From positions 248,001 through 312,000 of the forward strand of contig CAVZKR010000004.1 in NCBI GenBank assembly GCA_963775935.1: 64,000 nucleotides of DNA, read 5' to 3'. A model generated the notes under the pieces. It was not told the origin of the DNA, searched no databases, and saw only the letters and a list, made by a program, of their open reading frames with translations. The translations under genes were made by a program, and so were the position numbers. The stretch comes from JBBIPA01 sp963775935 (GTDB lineage Bacteria; Chloroflexota; Dehalococcoidia; GIF9; UBA5629). This document shows, piece after piece, positions 16,476-24,215 of this stretch. How positions within the stretch are numbered: position 1 is the first letter of the stretch; each line of letters opens with the position of its first letter.

Positions 16476-16925
16476 GTGAAAGCATCCGAAGGTAAATTAG
16501 GTAGAGTATTCATCATCCGATTGGAAGATGGTGATGTGATTCCCGACTGCATCGAGCGCTTTGCTGCAAAAAAGAAGATATCGGTTGGACAGGTTATCCT
16601 GATCGGAGGCATTCATAATGGTCAGGTGGTATCTGGACCACGACATACCGACAAAATCCCACCGGAGCCAATGCTTATCCCTCTTGATGGCGTCCACGAG
16701 GTAGTAGGCATCGGGATACTTACTCCCGACGGGAAGGGTAAACCGGTGCTCCATATCCATGCTGCCCTGGGCAGAGCTGGCAGAACTATCACCGGTTGCC
16801 TGCGCCCGGGTGTGTCAACATGGACAATCGGTGAAGCAATTATTTACGAAATACTGGTGGCAGGCGTGCTGCGCCTCACGGACGAGAAGACACATTTTGA
16901 CCTGCTGGAAATTGGTCAGCGATAG
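16476..16925 (+). CDS. PPC-domain (DUF296) protein
   Basis: A 149-residue single PPC/DUF296 domain. The motif VGQVILIGGIHNGQV and the metal-like HIHAALGRAGRTITGCLRPG segment (two His two apart) are typical; in plants the same domain follows AT-hooks in AHL proteins, in bacteria it stands alone and forms trimers. Function is uncertain; no AT-hook is present here. GTG start at 16476 with AAAGGAGG seven bases before it. No obvious operon partner: it ends about 55 bases before a convergent MFS gene. Confidence 0.85.
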   Translation: MKASEGKLGRVFIIRLEDGDVIPDCIERFAAKKKISVGQVILIGGIHNGQVVSGPRHTDKIPPEPMLIPLDGVHEVVGIGILTPDGKGKPVLHIHAALGRAGRTITGCLRPGVSTWTIGEAIIYEILVAGVLRLTDEKTHFDLLEIGQR

Positions 16926-16980
16926 GTGATATTTTCCACGACCAATCAATACAATAGTAATACCGCAATCGTTACATTAT

Positions 16981-17883
16981 CTATTTGCTTGCTCGCCATT
17001 CTGTTTCTTTTAGAAAAAATGTCATGACGAAGCCACCGAGAGCTAATACTGCCCAGAATACAAAAGGTAAACCATAGTATATGCCAGCCAGACTGTTGCC
17101 GATGGGAGGCGCCACTACCCAACCTATATTGGAGATAGCAATTACTAATCCTACAGCCGTCCCCGATAGTGCCGAGCCCACTTCTTTGGTCTCTATAACC
17201 ATCGTGGTAATCAAAGACGGAGTCATCGAAGAAAAGATACCCGACATTACAATTAGCAGCCATGCCATCTCGTTGTGAATCACGGACAATAAGCCAACCG
17301 TGAGTACGTTAACTATATACGCAATAATGAGTAATAATTTTCTTGAGCCAGTTCTGTCTGATAGCAAAGTGAGCGGGATTACTGAGAGCATGCCAATGCC
17401 TCCAAACAATGCCAGTGTCCCATCAGCCGCCGCCAGCCAGCCATTTCCACGGAGATAGAGAGGCAAGAAACCAATCATTCCCTGGTTGCAGCCACATTGG
17501 GCGAAGAGAGTTAAACCAAGCATCCAGATAGCCTTAACATGCCAGAGATGGGAAAACGCCTGGCGAATTGGGACTCTTGTCTCAGAACCCACGGGCTTTA
17601 TTCTCTCTGGTTCTCTCACGGTAAAAAGCCAGAGGAGACCTATTATAATACTGACAGCGCCATAGAGGAATAACACATTTCTCCAGCCGCCAAGCCATGG
17701 TGATACGATAGTGGCGCTAATCAGGGGGCCGACTATAGCTCCAATTCCTCCACCAGTTCCTATTAGACCCTGAGCCATGCCCTGTTGCTGCCTCGAAACT
17801 GATATGCTGGCGCCCTTGGTTATCGCTGGTACGCTTATTGAACTAACAAGCCCCCATAGGAAAGCAGTACCCATAAGGCTCAT
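16981..17883 (-). CDS. MFS transporter, C-terminal part (frameshifted copy of tandem pair)
   Basis: Residues corresponding to helices 4-12 of a major facilitator protein, 300 residues. It aligns along its whole length with the intact neighbour at 18267-19487. The upstream frame ends at a stop within the ATGA at 17880-17883; comparison with the paralogue (GALRGFSNDFLSLMATSFLWG, split) shows that one base is missing near 17890, after the GALRGL codons. Reconstructed length is 404, versus 406 for the paralogue. A start at 17883 could in principle be translationally coupled, but half-transporters of this type are not known to work. Confidence 0.8.
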   Translation of the reverse strand: MSLMGTAFLWGLVSSISVPAITKGASISVSRQQQGMAQGLIGTGGGIGAIVGPLISATIVSPWLGGWRNVLFLYGAVSIIIGLLWLFTVREPERIKPVGSETRVPIRQAFSHLWHVKAIWMLGLTLFAQCGCNQGMIGFLPLYLRGNGWLAAADGTLALFGGIGMLSVIPLTLLSDRTGSRKLLLIIAYIVNVLTVGLLSVIHNEMAWLLIVMSGIFSSMTPSLITTMVIETKEVGSALSGTAVGLVIAISNIGWVVAPPIGNSLAGIYYGLPFVFWAVLALGGFVMTFFLKETEWRASK

Positions 17884-18194
17884 AAAATCAACCAGAGACC
17901 TCTCAGTGCTCCGCTTAATCCTGCCAGGATGCTCACAAGAATAAGGGTAAGCCTGACGCCAAGGCGGTCACAGAGCCATCCGCCCAGCGGCATAACAAAG
18001 ACGCTGCCAAGCACCAGAATGCCCCAGACCGCCCCTATCTGCACTAAATCCAGTCCTAAGTCATCCGAAATCTCTTTGAACAGGACAGGCATGCAGGTAG
18101 TCGACAGCATCCTGACAAAGGCAAACGTCAAGGACGACAGGATAAGGACATACCAATTAGTTCGTGGGGGATTATCGGTAGCAGCTAACGACAA
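17880..18194 (-). CDS. MFS transporter, N-terminal part (frameshifted copy of tandem pair)
   Basis: First 104 residues (helices 1-3) of the same transporter. It contains CMPVLFKEISDDLGLDLVQ and the loop 2-3 signature GGWLCDRLGVR of MFS proteins, then drifts out of frame into WLIL and stop. Start is TTG 18194 with only a weak A-rich ribosome site, exactly as in the paralogue. An inverted repeat lies 19-56 bases upstream. The gene pair probably arose by tandem duplication followed by damage of this copy, or the copy is intact and the sequence has a one-base error. Confidence 0.78.
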   Translation of the reverse strand: MSLAATDNPPRTNWYVLILSSLTFAFVRMLSTTCMPVLFKEISDDLGLDLVQIGAVWGILVLGSVFVMPLGGWLCDRLGVRLTLILVSILAGLSGALRGLWLIL

Positions 18195-18212
18195 TTTTTC
18201 TTTTCACAATCC

Positions 18213-18250
18213 TGCAAGGTTCAAAAAAACACGTATCATGATTCCTTGCA
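18213..18250 (-). promoter_or_regulatory. inverted repeat TGCAAGG-N24-CCTTGCA, copy B
   Basis: Arms at 18213-18219 and 18244-18250 are exact complements separated by 24 bases, located 19-56 bases upstream of the TTG start of the damaged MFS gene. An identical pair with the same spacing and the same distance precedes the intact paralogue, so it is likely a conserved operator or leader hairpin rather than chance. Confidence 0.55.
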
Positions 18251-18266
18251 TATATGAGGTAGTATC

Positions 18267-19487
18267 TCAACTATTCTTACCTGCTCGCCATCCCGTCTCT
18301 TTCACAAAGCTGAGAGCGATGATGCCGCAGATAGCCAACCCTGCCCAAAACACAAAAGGTAAACCATAATTGATACCCGCCAGGCTATTGCCGATCGGAG
18401 GTGCTATAAAGCCGCCTATATGGGCAATAGCGACCACCAAAGCTACAGCCGTTCCAGAAAACGTTGAGCCCACTTCTTTGGTCTCTATACAGAGAGTAGT
18501 GAGCAGCGGAGGGGCGATACCAAAAAAGCCTGAAATTATAATAAGGACCCATACCAGTTCATTGTGAATCACCGACAGCAAGCCAATACCGAGCATACCT
18601 GCTGCGAATCCCCCGAAAAGGCAGAGTTTTCTCGAGCCGATTTTATCCGATAGCAGGGTGAGAGGGATGACCATCAGAGCGCTCACGCCGCTATAGGTAG
18701 CCAGTGTCCCGTCAGCCGCAGCCGCCTGCCAGCCATTCCCACGGAGATAGAGGGGCAGAAAGCCAGACATTCCCTGGATACAGCCATAGTAGGCGAGCAG
18801 AGCGACGCCAAGGAGCCAAATAGCTTTGAGACGTAACAGGCGTGTAAACGCCTGGCGAAGCGGGGTTGATCCTTTCGAATCCACAGCCTTTACCCGCGCC
18901 GGTTCTTTCACAGTGAACAGCCAGAGCAGGCTGATAACAATAGCAACGCCACCATAGAGAAACAACACATTTCTCCAGCCGCCGAGCCATGGTGACAGGA
19001 TAGTAGCACTAATCATCGCTCCGAGTATAAATCCAATTCCTCCCCCGGCTCCCAATAATCCCTGAGCCAGCCCCTGCTGTCGTCTTGGCACTGACAGGCT
19101 GGCGATTATATTTAAGACGGGCATAGCCACTGAACTTATCAGGCCCCATAAGAAGCTTGTTGCCATCAGACTGAGGAAATCATTCGAGAATCCTCTGAGG
19201 GCGCCGGTTAATCCCGTCAGTAAACAAACAAGGACGATGGTACGCTTGACACCAAAACGGTCAGAGATTAATCCACCTATCGGTATAACAACCACGCTGC
19301 CCAATGAGAGCATGCCCCAGACAGTGCCTATCTGAACCAGGTCCAGTCCCAGTTCTCCCGATATCTCCTTGAACAGGACTGGCATGCACCTCATGGGCAT
19401 GGCTAGCACAAAGGCAAACGTGAGCCCGGCGAGGATAAGTACGTACCATCTATTTGGCGGGGTCTTACCGCTATCAATTGATGACAA
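18267..19487 (-). CDS. MFS transporter (intact tandem paralogue)
   Basis: A 406-residue 12-helix major facilitator. The N-terminal half carries CMPVLFKEISGELGLDLVQ and the loop 2-3 motif GGLISDRFGVKR; the central loop is basic (TVKEPARVKAVDSKG), as usual between helices 6 and 7. It belongs broadly to the nitrate/cyanate-like or generic MFS_1 group; substrate unknown. TTG start at 19487. It is separated by about 70 bases from the second copy downstream and faces away from padR, sharing the 19488-19744 intergenic region with it. Confidence 0.87.
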   Translation of the reverse strand: MSSIDSGKTPPNRWYVLILAGLTFAFVLAMPMRCMPVLFKEISGELGLDLVQIGTVWGMLSLGSVVVIPIGGLISDRFGVKRTIVLVCLLTGLTGALRGFSNDFLSLMATSFLWGLISSVAMPVLNIIASLSVPRRQQGLAQGLLGAGGGIGFILGAMISATILSPWLGGWRNVLFLYGGVAIVISLLWLFTVKEPARVKAVDSKGSTPLRQAFTRLLRLKAIWLLGVALLAYYGCIQGMSGFLPLYLRGNGWQAAAADGTLATYSGVSALMVIPLTLLSDKIGSRKLCLFGGFAAGMLGIGLLSVIHNELVWVLIIISGFFGIAPPLLTTLCIETKEVGSTFSGTAVALVVAIAHIGGFIAPPIGNSLAGINYGLPFVFWAGLAICGIIALSFVKETGWRAGKNS

Positions 19488-19505
19488 GTCTTCTTTTCAC
19501 AATTC

Positions 19506-19543
19506 TGCAAGGTTTTCGAACTAACGTATTTTAATTCCTTGCA
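19506..19543 (-). promoter_or_regulatory. inverted repeat TGCAAGG-N24-CCTTGCA, copy A
   Basis: Arms at 19506-19512 and 19537-19543, spacer 24 bases, again 19-56 bases upstream of the TTG start of the MFS gene. The surrounding bases (CTTTTCACAAT before, AACGTAT within) are also partly shared with copy B, so the duplication included the control region. Confidence 0.55.
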
Positions 19544-19684
19544 TCAACGGAATGACACTACAATTGTGAGGAAATTTTCAGGGAACATTCTAATCCTATG
19601 TTCTATAATCAGTCAATCTGCCATGCTCGTCCAACGTTAAAATAATTCAGCCACAACGGTAGTGTGTAAATACCTTTTTGCCTC

Positions 19685-19714
19685 TTTACAAAAAATACCG
19701 TACTATATTACGAT
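19685..19714 (+). promoter_or_regulatory. probable padR promoter
   Basis: A -35 box TTTACA (19685-19690) and -10 box TACGAT (19709-19714) are 18 bases apart. The -10 box lies inside the left half of the 28-base palindrome, so a protein bound there would block RNA polymerase. Confidence 0.5.
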
Positions 19715-19729
19715 ATATCGTAATATAGT
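19702..19729. promoter_or_regulatory. 28-base perfect palindrome, likely PadR operator
   Basis: The sequence from 19702 to 19729 equals its own reverse complement over all 28 bases; the core is TTACGATATATCGTAA. It ends two bases before the AAGGAGG ribosome site of the adjacent padR gene and overlaps the probable -10 box. Self-regulation by dimeric PadR proteins at palindromes next to their own genes is the established pattern, so this is very probably the autoregulatory operator of the efflux locus. Confidence 0.75.
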
Positions 19730-19744
19730 GGAAGGAGGTTGGGC

Positions 19745-20242
19745 ATGTTTCGACGAATTTTTGACTTTGAACAGCATTCACGAATGTTCGAAAAGGGGGA
19801 TATAAAATACATTATTCTCGACCTACTAAAAGACAAGCCGAGTCATGGCTATGAAATTATACGTGCCCTTGAAGAACGTTTCCACGGCTTTTATTCTCCG
19901 AGCGCTGGCAGTGTTTATCCTACCCTTCAAATGCTGGAGGACATGGAATACGTCACTTCTATAGAAAGGGATGGGAAAAAGGTGTATACCATCACCGATA
20001 AAGGAAAAGGGTTCCTTACTGAGCGGGAAGAGGTTATTGATAAGATTAAATGCCATATGCGGGCCTGGGGGGAAGCAGGTAACCGGGAAGAGTTTCGTGA
20101 GACCTTTCGAGAGCTACGAGATATTGCCCACCTTCTCGGTAGAAAAGCCCGTCGGATGAATCCGGATAAGTTAACCAGAATCAAGGAAATAATGACCAGG
20201 GCTTGCCGTGATATAGAGAAGGCAATCGAAGCAGAAAAATAA
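19745..20242 (+). CDS. PadR-family transcriptional regulator
   Basis: A 165-residue winged-helix repressor. The N-terminal DNA-binding part contains IKYIILDLLKDKPSHGYEII and SAGSVYPTLQMLEDMEYV, the hallmark PadR sequences; the C-terminal half is a long helix pair for dimerisation. ATG at 19745 lies six bases after AAGGAGG. PadR proteins typically repress neighbouring multidrug exporters and are released by the drugs; here a DHA2 pump and two ABC half-exporters follow directly on the same strand. The palindrome just upstream is the likely binding site. Confidence 0.92.
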   Translation: MFRRIFDFEQHSRMFEKGDIKYIILDLLKDKPSHGYEIIRALEERFHGFYSPSAGSVYPTLQMLEDMEYVTSIERDGKKVYTITDKGKGFLTEREEVIDKIKCHMRAWGEAGNREEFRETFRELRDIAHLLGRKARRMNPDKLTRIKEIMTRACRDIEKAIEAEK

Positions 20243-20302
20243 AAGACTGCAAGGGTGTAGTAACAGGCCCAGTCAAATAAATTGAAATCAGAGGTCTTAA
20301 GA

Positions 20303-21880
20303 ATGGAACAGATAAAGGGTAACCGGAATAGATGGATTGCCCTTGCCTTTATGAGCATTTCAATGTTCGTTATTGCTCTGGATAATACGGTATTGAACCT
20401 GGCTCTGCCTTCTATTGCTAAGGAGCTTGGGTCCAGCGCCAGCGAGCTTCAATGGATTGTGGATGCCTATGTACTGGCTATTGCCGGACTGTTGCTGACT
20501 ATGGGCTATATGGGTGACCGCCTGGGTCGTAAGCCGACTCTTATGGCAGGGCTGGTGGTCTTTGCTCTTTTTTCACTGGGCGCGGCACTTTCCAACTCCA
20601 CAGAGATGCTTATCAGCATGCGGGCAATGATGGGCATCGGGGCAGCAGCAATCATGCCAGCGACTCTGTCAATTCTGACGGCGACTTTCTTTGACCCTAA
20701 GGAGCGCGCTCAGGCGATTGCCCTCTGGGCGGCGGTGTTTCCTCTGGGCATGGGGATTGGACCTCTTATTAGCGGCTGGCTGTTGAATAATTTTCACTGG
20801 AACTCAGTTTTCTATATCAACATCCCGATTATTGTAATAGGACTGCTCGGCGGATACTATTTCATCGAAAACTCGAAGTCCGATAATCCACGTCGGATAG
20901 ATATTTTAGGCGCTATTTTCTCTATTGGCGGCTTCTTTGCTCTGGTTTATGCCATCATTCAAGCCGGGATGGATGGCTGGACAGCAGCGCATGTCCTTTA
21001 CGCGTTCGGCGCAGCCTGCATACTGCTAGCCCTTTTCATCCTCTGGGAATTGATGGCTAAGAATGCCATGTTACCGTTACATTTCTTTAAAAACATGTCT
21101 TTCACTGGAGCCAATGTGGCATTGACACTGGTTTCTTTTGGTCTGTCGGGCTCCCTATTCTTCTTGGGTCAGTTTTTGCAGTCCGTGCAGGGCTATACTC
21201 CGCTTGAAGCCGGTGTACGGCTTTTACCTATGGCCATAGTATCCTTTATCGCAGCGGCAGTATCGGCACGGATTGCTAATCTCATAGGTACCAAGTTTAC
21301 TGTAGCTCTGGGCATCTTTATCGCCGCTGCTGGCTTTTTCCATTTCGCACAAATAGTCGCTGTTGACACTAGCTATGCCGATTTCGCCATTGCCATGTGT
21401 ATTACCTCTGTGGGTATCGGTTTTACCATGAGTCCAGCCACAAACTCCGTTGTGGGTTCAATCCCGGTCGGCCAGACCGGTGTGGGCTCGGCTATGAATA
21501 ACACCACCCGTCAGATTGGCGCTGCTCTGGGAGTAGCCATATTGGGAACCATATTAAATGCTACCTATATAACTAAAATAGATGCTGTAAACTGGCCGCT
21601 ACAGCTTCCCGTTCAAGCTATGGAGATGATTCGTAAAAGCATCTATGGAGCCCAGATTGTCGCTCAGAATGTCCCCAATCCACAGCTATCACAGATGATT
21701 ATTACTCAATCTAAGGAAGCTTTTGTCTCCGGTTCAGAACATGCTCTGATGATTGCTGCTGCCATTATGGTAGTAAGCTCCATTATCACATTGTTGATAT
21801 TGCCGTCACGGGTGCGGCCTCCGAAAGATGAAGGCTACCGTATAGCAGAAACACAAGGGCAGGGAAGGATACAGAAATAA
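20303..21880 (+). CDS. DHA2-family MFS drug efflux transporter (EmrB/QacA type)
   Basis: A 14-helix H+/drug antiporter of about 525 residues. N-terminal motif D1 region ALDNTVLNLALPSI, loop 2-3 motif GDRLGRKPTLMAG and the antiporter motif C stretch AAVFPLGMGIGPLISGWLL are all present. The start is ATG 20303 seven bases after AGAGGT; an in-frame TTG at 20282 lacks a ribosome site. It lies 60 bases after padR, consistent with one regulon. No EmrA-like periplasmic partner is nearby, as expected for a monoderm or atypical envelope. Confidence 0.92.
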   Translation: MEQIKGNRNRWIALAFMSISMFVIALDNTVLNLALPSIAKELGSSASELQWIVDAYVLAIAGLLLTMGYMGDRLGRKPTLMAGLVVFALFSLGAALSNSTEMLISMRAMMGIGAAAIMPATLSILTATFFDPKERAQAIALWAAVFPLGMGIGPLISGWLLNNFHWNSVFYINIPIIVIGLLGGYYFIENSKSDNPRRIDILGAIFSIGGFFALVYAIIQAGMDGWTAAHVLYAFGAACILLALFILWELMAKNAMLPLHFFKNMSFTGANVALTLVSFGLSGSLFFLGQFLQSVQGYTPLEAGVRLLPMAIVSFIAAAVSARIANLIGTKFTVALGIFIAAAGFFHFAQIVAVDTSYADFAIAMCITSVGIGFTMSPATNSVVGSIPVGQTGVGSAMNNTTRQIGAALGVAILGTILNATYITKIDAVNWPLQLPVQAMEMIRKSIYGAQIVAQNVPNPQLSQMIITQSKEAFVSGSEHALMIAAAIMVVSSIITLLILPSRVRPPKDEGYRIAETQGQGRIQK

Positions 21881-21989
21881 CCGAACCAATCATTAAGTTG
21901 AGGCCAGATTCGTTTCTTTAAGAAAAGGAGTAAAATATTTGTCCTTTTATCACATTTGGTCATCATGAGGACAGGGATATCAATAACCG

Positions 21990-24215
21990 ATGATTAAGTT
22001 AATTAAGCACCTCAGGCCATTTATCTGGTTGGTTGTAGCGATATTTGTTCTTTTGTTTGCGCAGGCAATGAGTGACCTCTCTTTACCCGGTTTAATGTCA
22101 GATATAGTCAATATTGGCATACAACAGAACGGTATTCAAAATGCGGCTCCGAATGTCATTCGAGAAAGCGAATTTAATAAGCTAACACTGTTTATGAGCA
22201 CAGGTGATAAAGCGGAGGTTAGCAGCAATTATATTGTTCTCGATAAGCAATCACTTTCCCCCGAGGACTTTGCCAGGGACATCATCAAATATCCCTTATT
22301 AGCCACTACACCTCTGTATGAACTTACTACAAATGATAAGACGAGAATTGCACAACTAAATGCCATTTTCAGTAAAGCCATTCCGGTGGTATCCACCATT
22401 GAACAAAACGGCATTGCTGCCTTCAGTGGAACTACTCTGCAAGTTCCCCCTGGCATAGACCCATTTGTATTGTTGGCCCAATTGCCTCCAGCTCAGCGTG
22501 ATGTGATTCGTAACAATATTGCGGAGAGACTTCACTCCATGCCAGAGAGTTTATTAAAACAGTATTCGATAACGTATATTACCGGCGAATATAAAACGAT
22601 TGGCATCAATGTCGGTGAACTACAAATGAATTATATGCTGGGAATCGGTCTGCTTATGCTGCTTCTTACGCTTGCCAGTGTCGCCTGTTCCATAACTGTA
22701 GGCTACTTATCGGCAAGAACTTCCGCCGGACTTGGCTTTAATTTGCGACGGCAACTATTCGAGAGGGTTGAGAACTTTTCCAGTACCGAGTTCGATAAGT
22801 TCTCCACAGCTTCATTGATCACCAGGACGACCAACGATATAACACAGATACAAATGCTGATGGTAATGCTGTTCAGGTTCGTTTTCTATGCTCCGATAAT
22901 CGCGTTTGGCGGTATTATTAAAATGCTCAATGCCGACAGGTCGATGTTATGGATAATCGCCGCAGCAGTTGGAATCCTGTTGACCATAGTGGTGGTGATG
23001 TTCATTGTTGCCCTTCCCAAGTTTCGCTCTATACAAAATTTGGTCGATAAACTCAACCTGGTAACTCGTGAAATGCTCTCCGGTTTAATGGTAATCCGTG
23101 CATTTAACACTCAGCAACACGAGGAGAGAAAATTTGACATAGCGAATACAGACCTGACTAAGATAAGTCTTTTTGTTAACCGCGTCATGGTAGCGATGAT
23201 GCCAATCATGATGCTGATCATGAACAGTGTCATGCTTCTCATCGTATGGGTTGGTTCCCACCAGGTTGACATTGGGTCTATGCAAGTGGGCGACATGATG
23301 GCTTTCATGCAATACGCTATGCTGATCATCTTCTCTTTCTTTATGATATCAATGGTATCCATAATGTTGCCGCGCGCCAGCGTTTCCGCCGACAGAATAA
23401 GCGAAGTTCTTGAAACCGAGCCAGCTATTATTGATCCGAAAAACCCTCAAACTTTCGACGGAAATCTTTCTGGAGTGGTGGAATTCCAGGATGTATCCTT
23501 CCAATATCCAGGTGCCGAAGAAGATGTGCTGAAACATATTACATTTACATCAAAGCCGGGCCAAACGATGGCTTTCATTGGCAGCACAGGGAGCGGTAAA
23601 ACGACTCTTATCCATTTGCTCATGCGTTTCTATGACGTCACTGGTGGCAGCGTTATGGTTGACGGAGTGGACGTGCGGAATGTCAGCCAACATGATTTAC
23701 GGGACAAAATCGGCTACGTTCCTCAACAGGCGGTATTATTCTCCGGCACTATTGAAAGCAATATAAAATACGCCGTCGAAAACGCTACAAACGAGGATTT
23801 GGCGAAATCAGCAGAAATCGCTCAGGCGATGGATTTTATTTCAGCCAGCGAGCAAAAATTTGCCATGGCTGTAGCTCAGAATGGCACAAATTTTTCTGGA
23901 GGGGAGAAACAAAGACTATCAATTGCTCGTGCCCTAGCTAAGAAACCAGAAATATACATATTCGATGACAGCTTTTCCGCTCTTGATTTCAAAACCGATG
24001 CAGCACTTAGAAAAGCCTTGAAGCAAGAAACAAACAAAGCAACTGTGCTCATTGTGACTCAGAGGATCGGCCCCATTATGGGAGCAGACCAGATTGTGGT
24101 ACTGGATAATGGTGTCATTGTGGGTACAGGTACGCATAAGGAGCTTATGGAAAGCTGCAGCGTCTATCGAGAAATTGCATTGTCCCAGTTGTCAAAGGAG
24201 GAGCTCGCTTCATGA
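21990..24215 (+). CDS. ABC exporter subunit A with large extracellular insertion (degenerate ATP site)
   Basis: A 741-residue type IV ABC half-exporter: transmembrane domain about 1-460, ATPase domain about 490-741. Walker A GSTGSGKT is near 531, signature NFSGGEKQRLS near 634, and Walker B ends FDDS near 660, i.e. Asp replaces the catalytic Glu. About 160 residues between helix 1 (12-30) and helix 2 (from about 208) form an extra hydrophilic domain (roughly 45-205), explaining the length; similar insertions occur in many Firmicutes exporters. It overlaps the next gene by four bases, forming a heterodimer like TM287/288, in which the Asp-containing subunit supplies the inactive site. Substrate presumed to be drugs or lipids. 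Confidence 0.92.
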   Translation: MIKLIKHLRPFIWLVVAIFVLLFAQAMSDLSLPGLMSDIVNIGIQQNGIQNAAPNVIRESEFNKLTLFMSTGDKAEVSSNYIVLDKQSLSPEDFARDIIKYPLLATTPLYELTTNDKTRIAQLNAIFSKAIPVVSTIEQNGIAAFSGTTLQVPPGIDPFVLLAQLPPAQRDVIRNNIAERLHSMPESLLKQYSITYITGEYKTIGINVGELQMNYMLGIGLLMLLLTLASVACSITVGYLSARTSAGLGFNLRRQLFERVENFSSTEFDKFSTASLITRTTNDITQIQMLMVMLFRFVFYAPIIAFGGIIKMLNADRSMLWIIAAAVGILLTIVVVMFIVALPKFRSIQNLVDKLNLVTREMLSGLMVIRAFNTQQHEERKFDIANTDLTKISLFVNRVMVAMMPIMMLIMNSVMLLIVWVGSHQVDIGSMQVGDMMAFMQYAMLIIFSFFMISMVSIMLPRASVSADRISEVLETEPAIIDPKNPQTFDGNLSGVVEFQDVSFQYPGAEEDVLKHITFTSKPGQTMAFIGSTGSGKTTLIHLLMRFYDVTGGSVMVDGVDVRNVSQHDLRDKIGYVPQQAVLFSGTIESNIKYAVENATNEDLAKSAEIAQAMDFISASEQKFAMAVAQNGTNFSGGEKQRLSIARALAKKPEIYIFDDSFSALDFKTDAALRKALKQETNKATVLIVTQRIGPIMGADQIVVLDNGVIVGTGTHKELMESCSVYREIALSQLSKEELAS

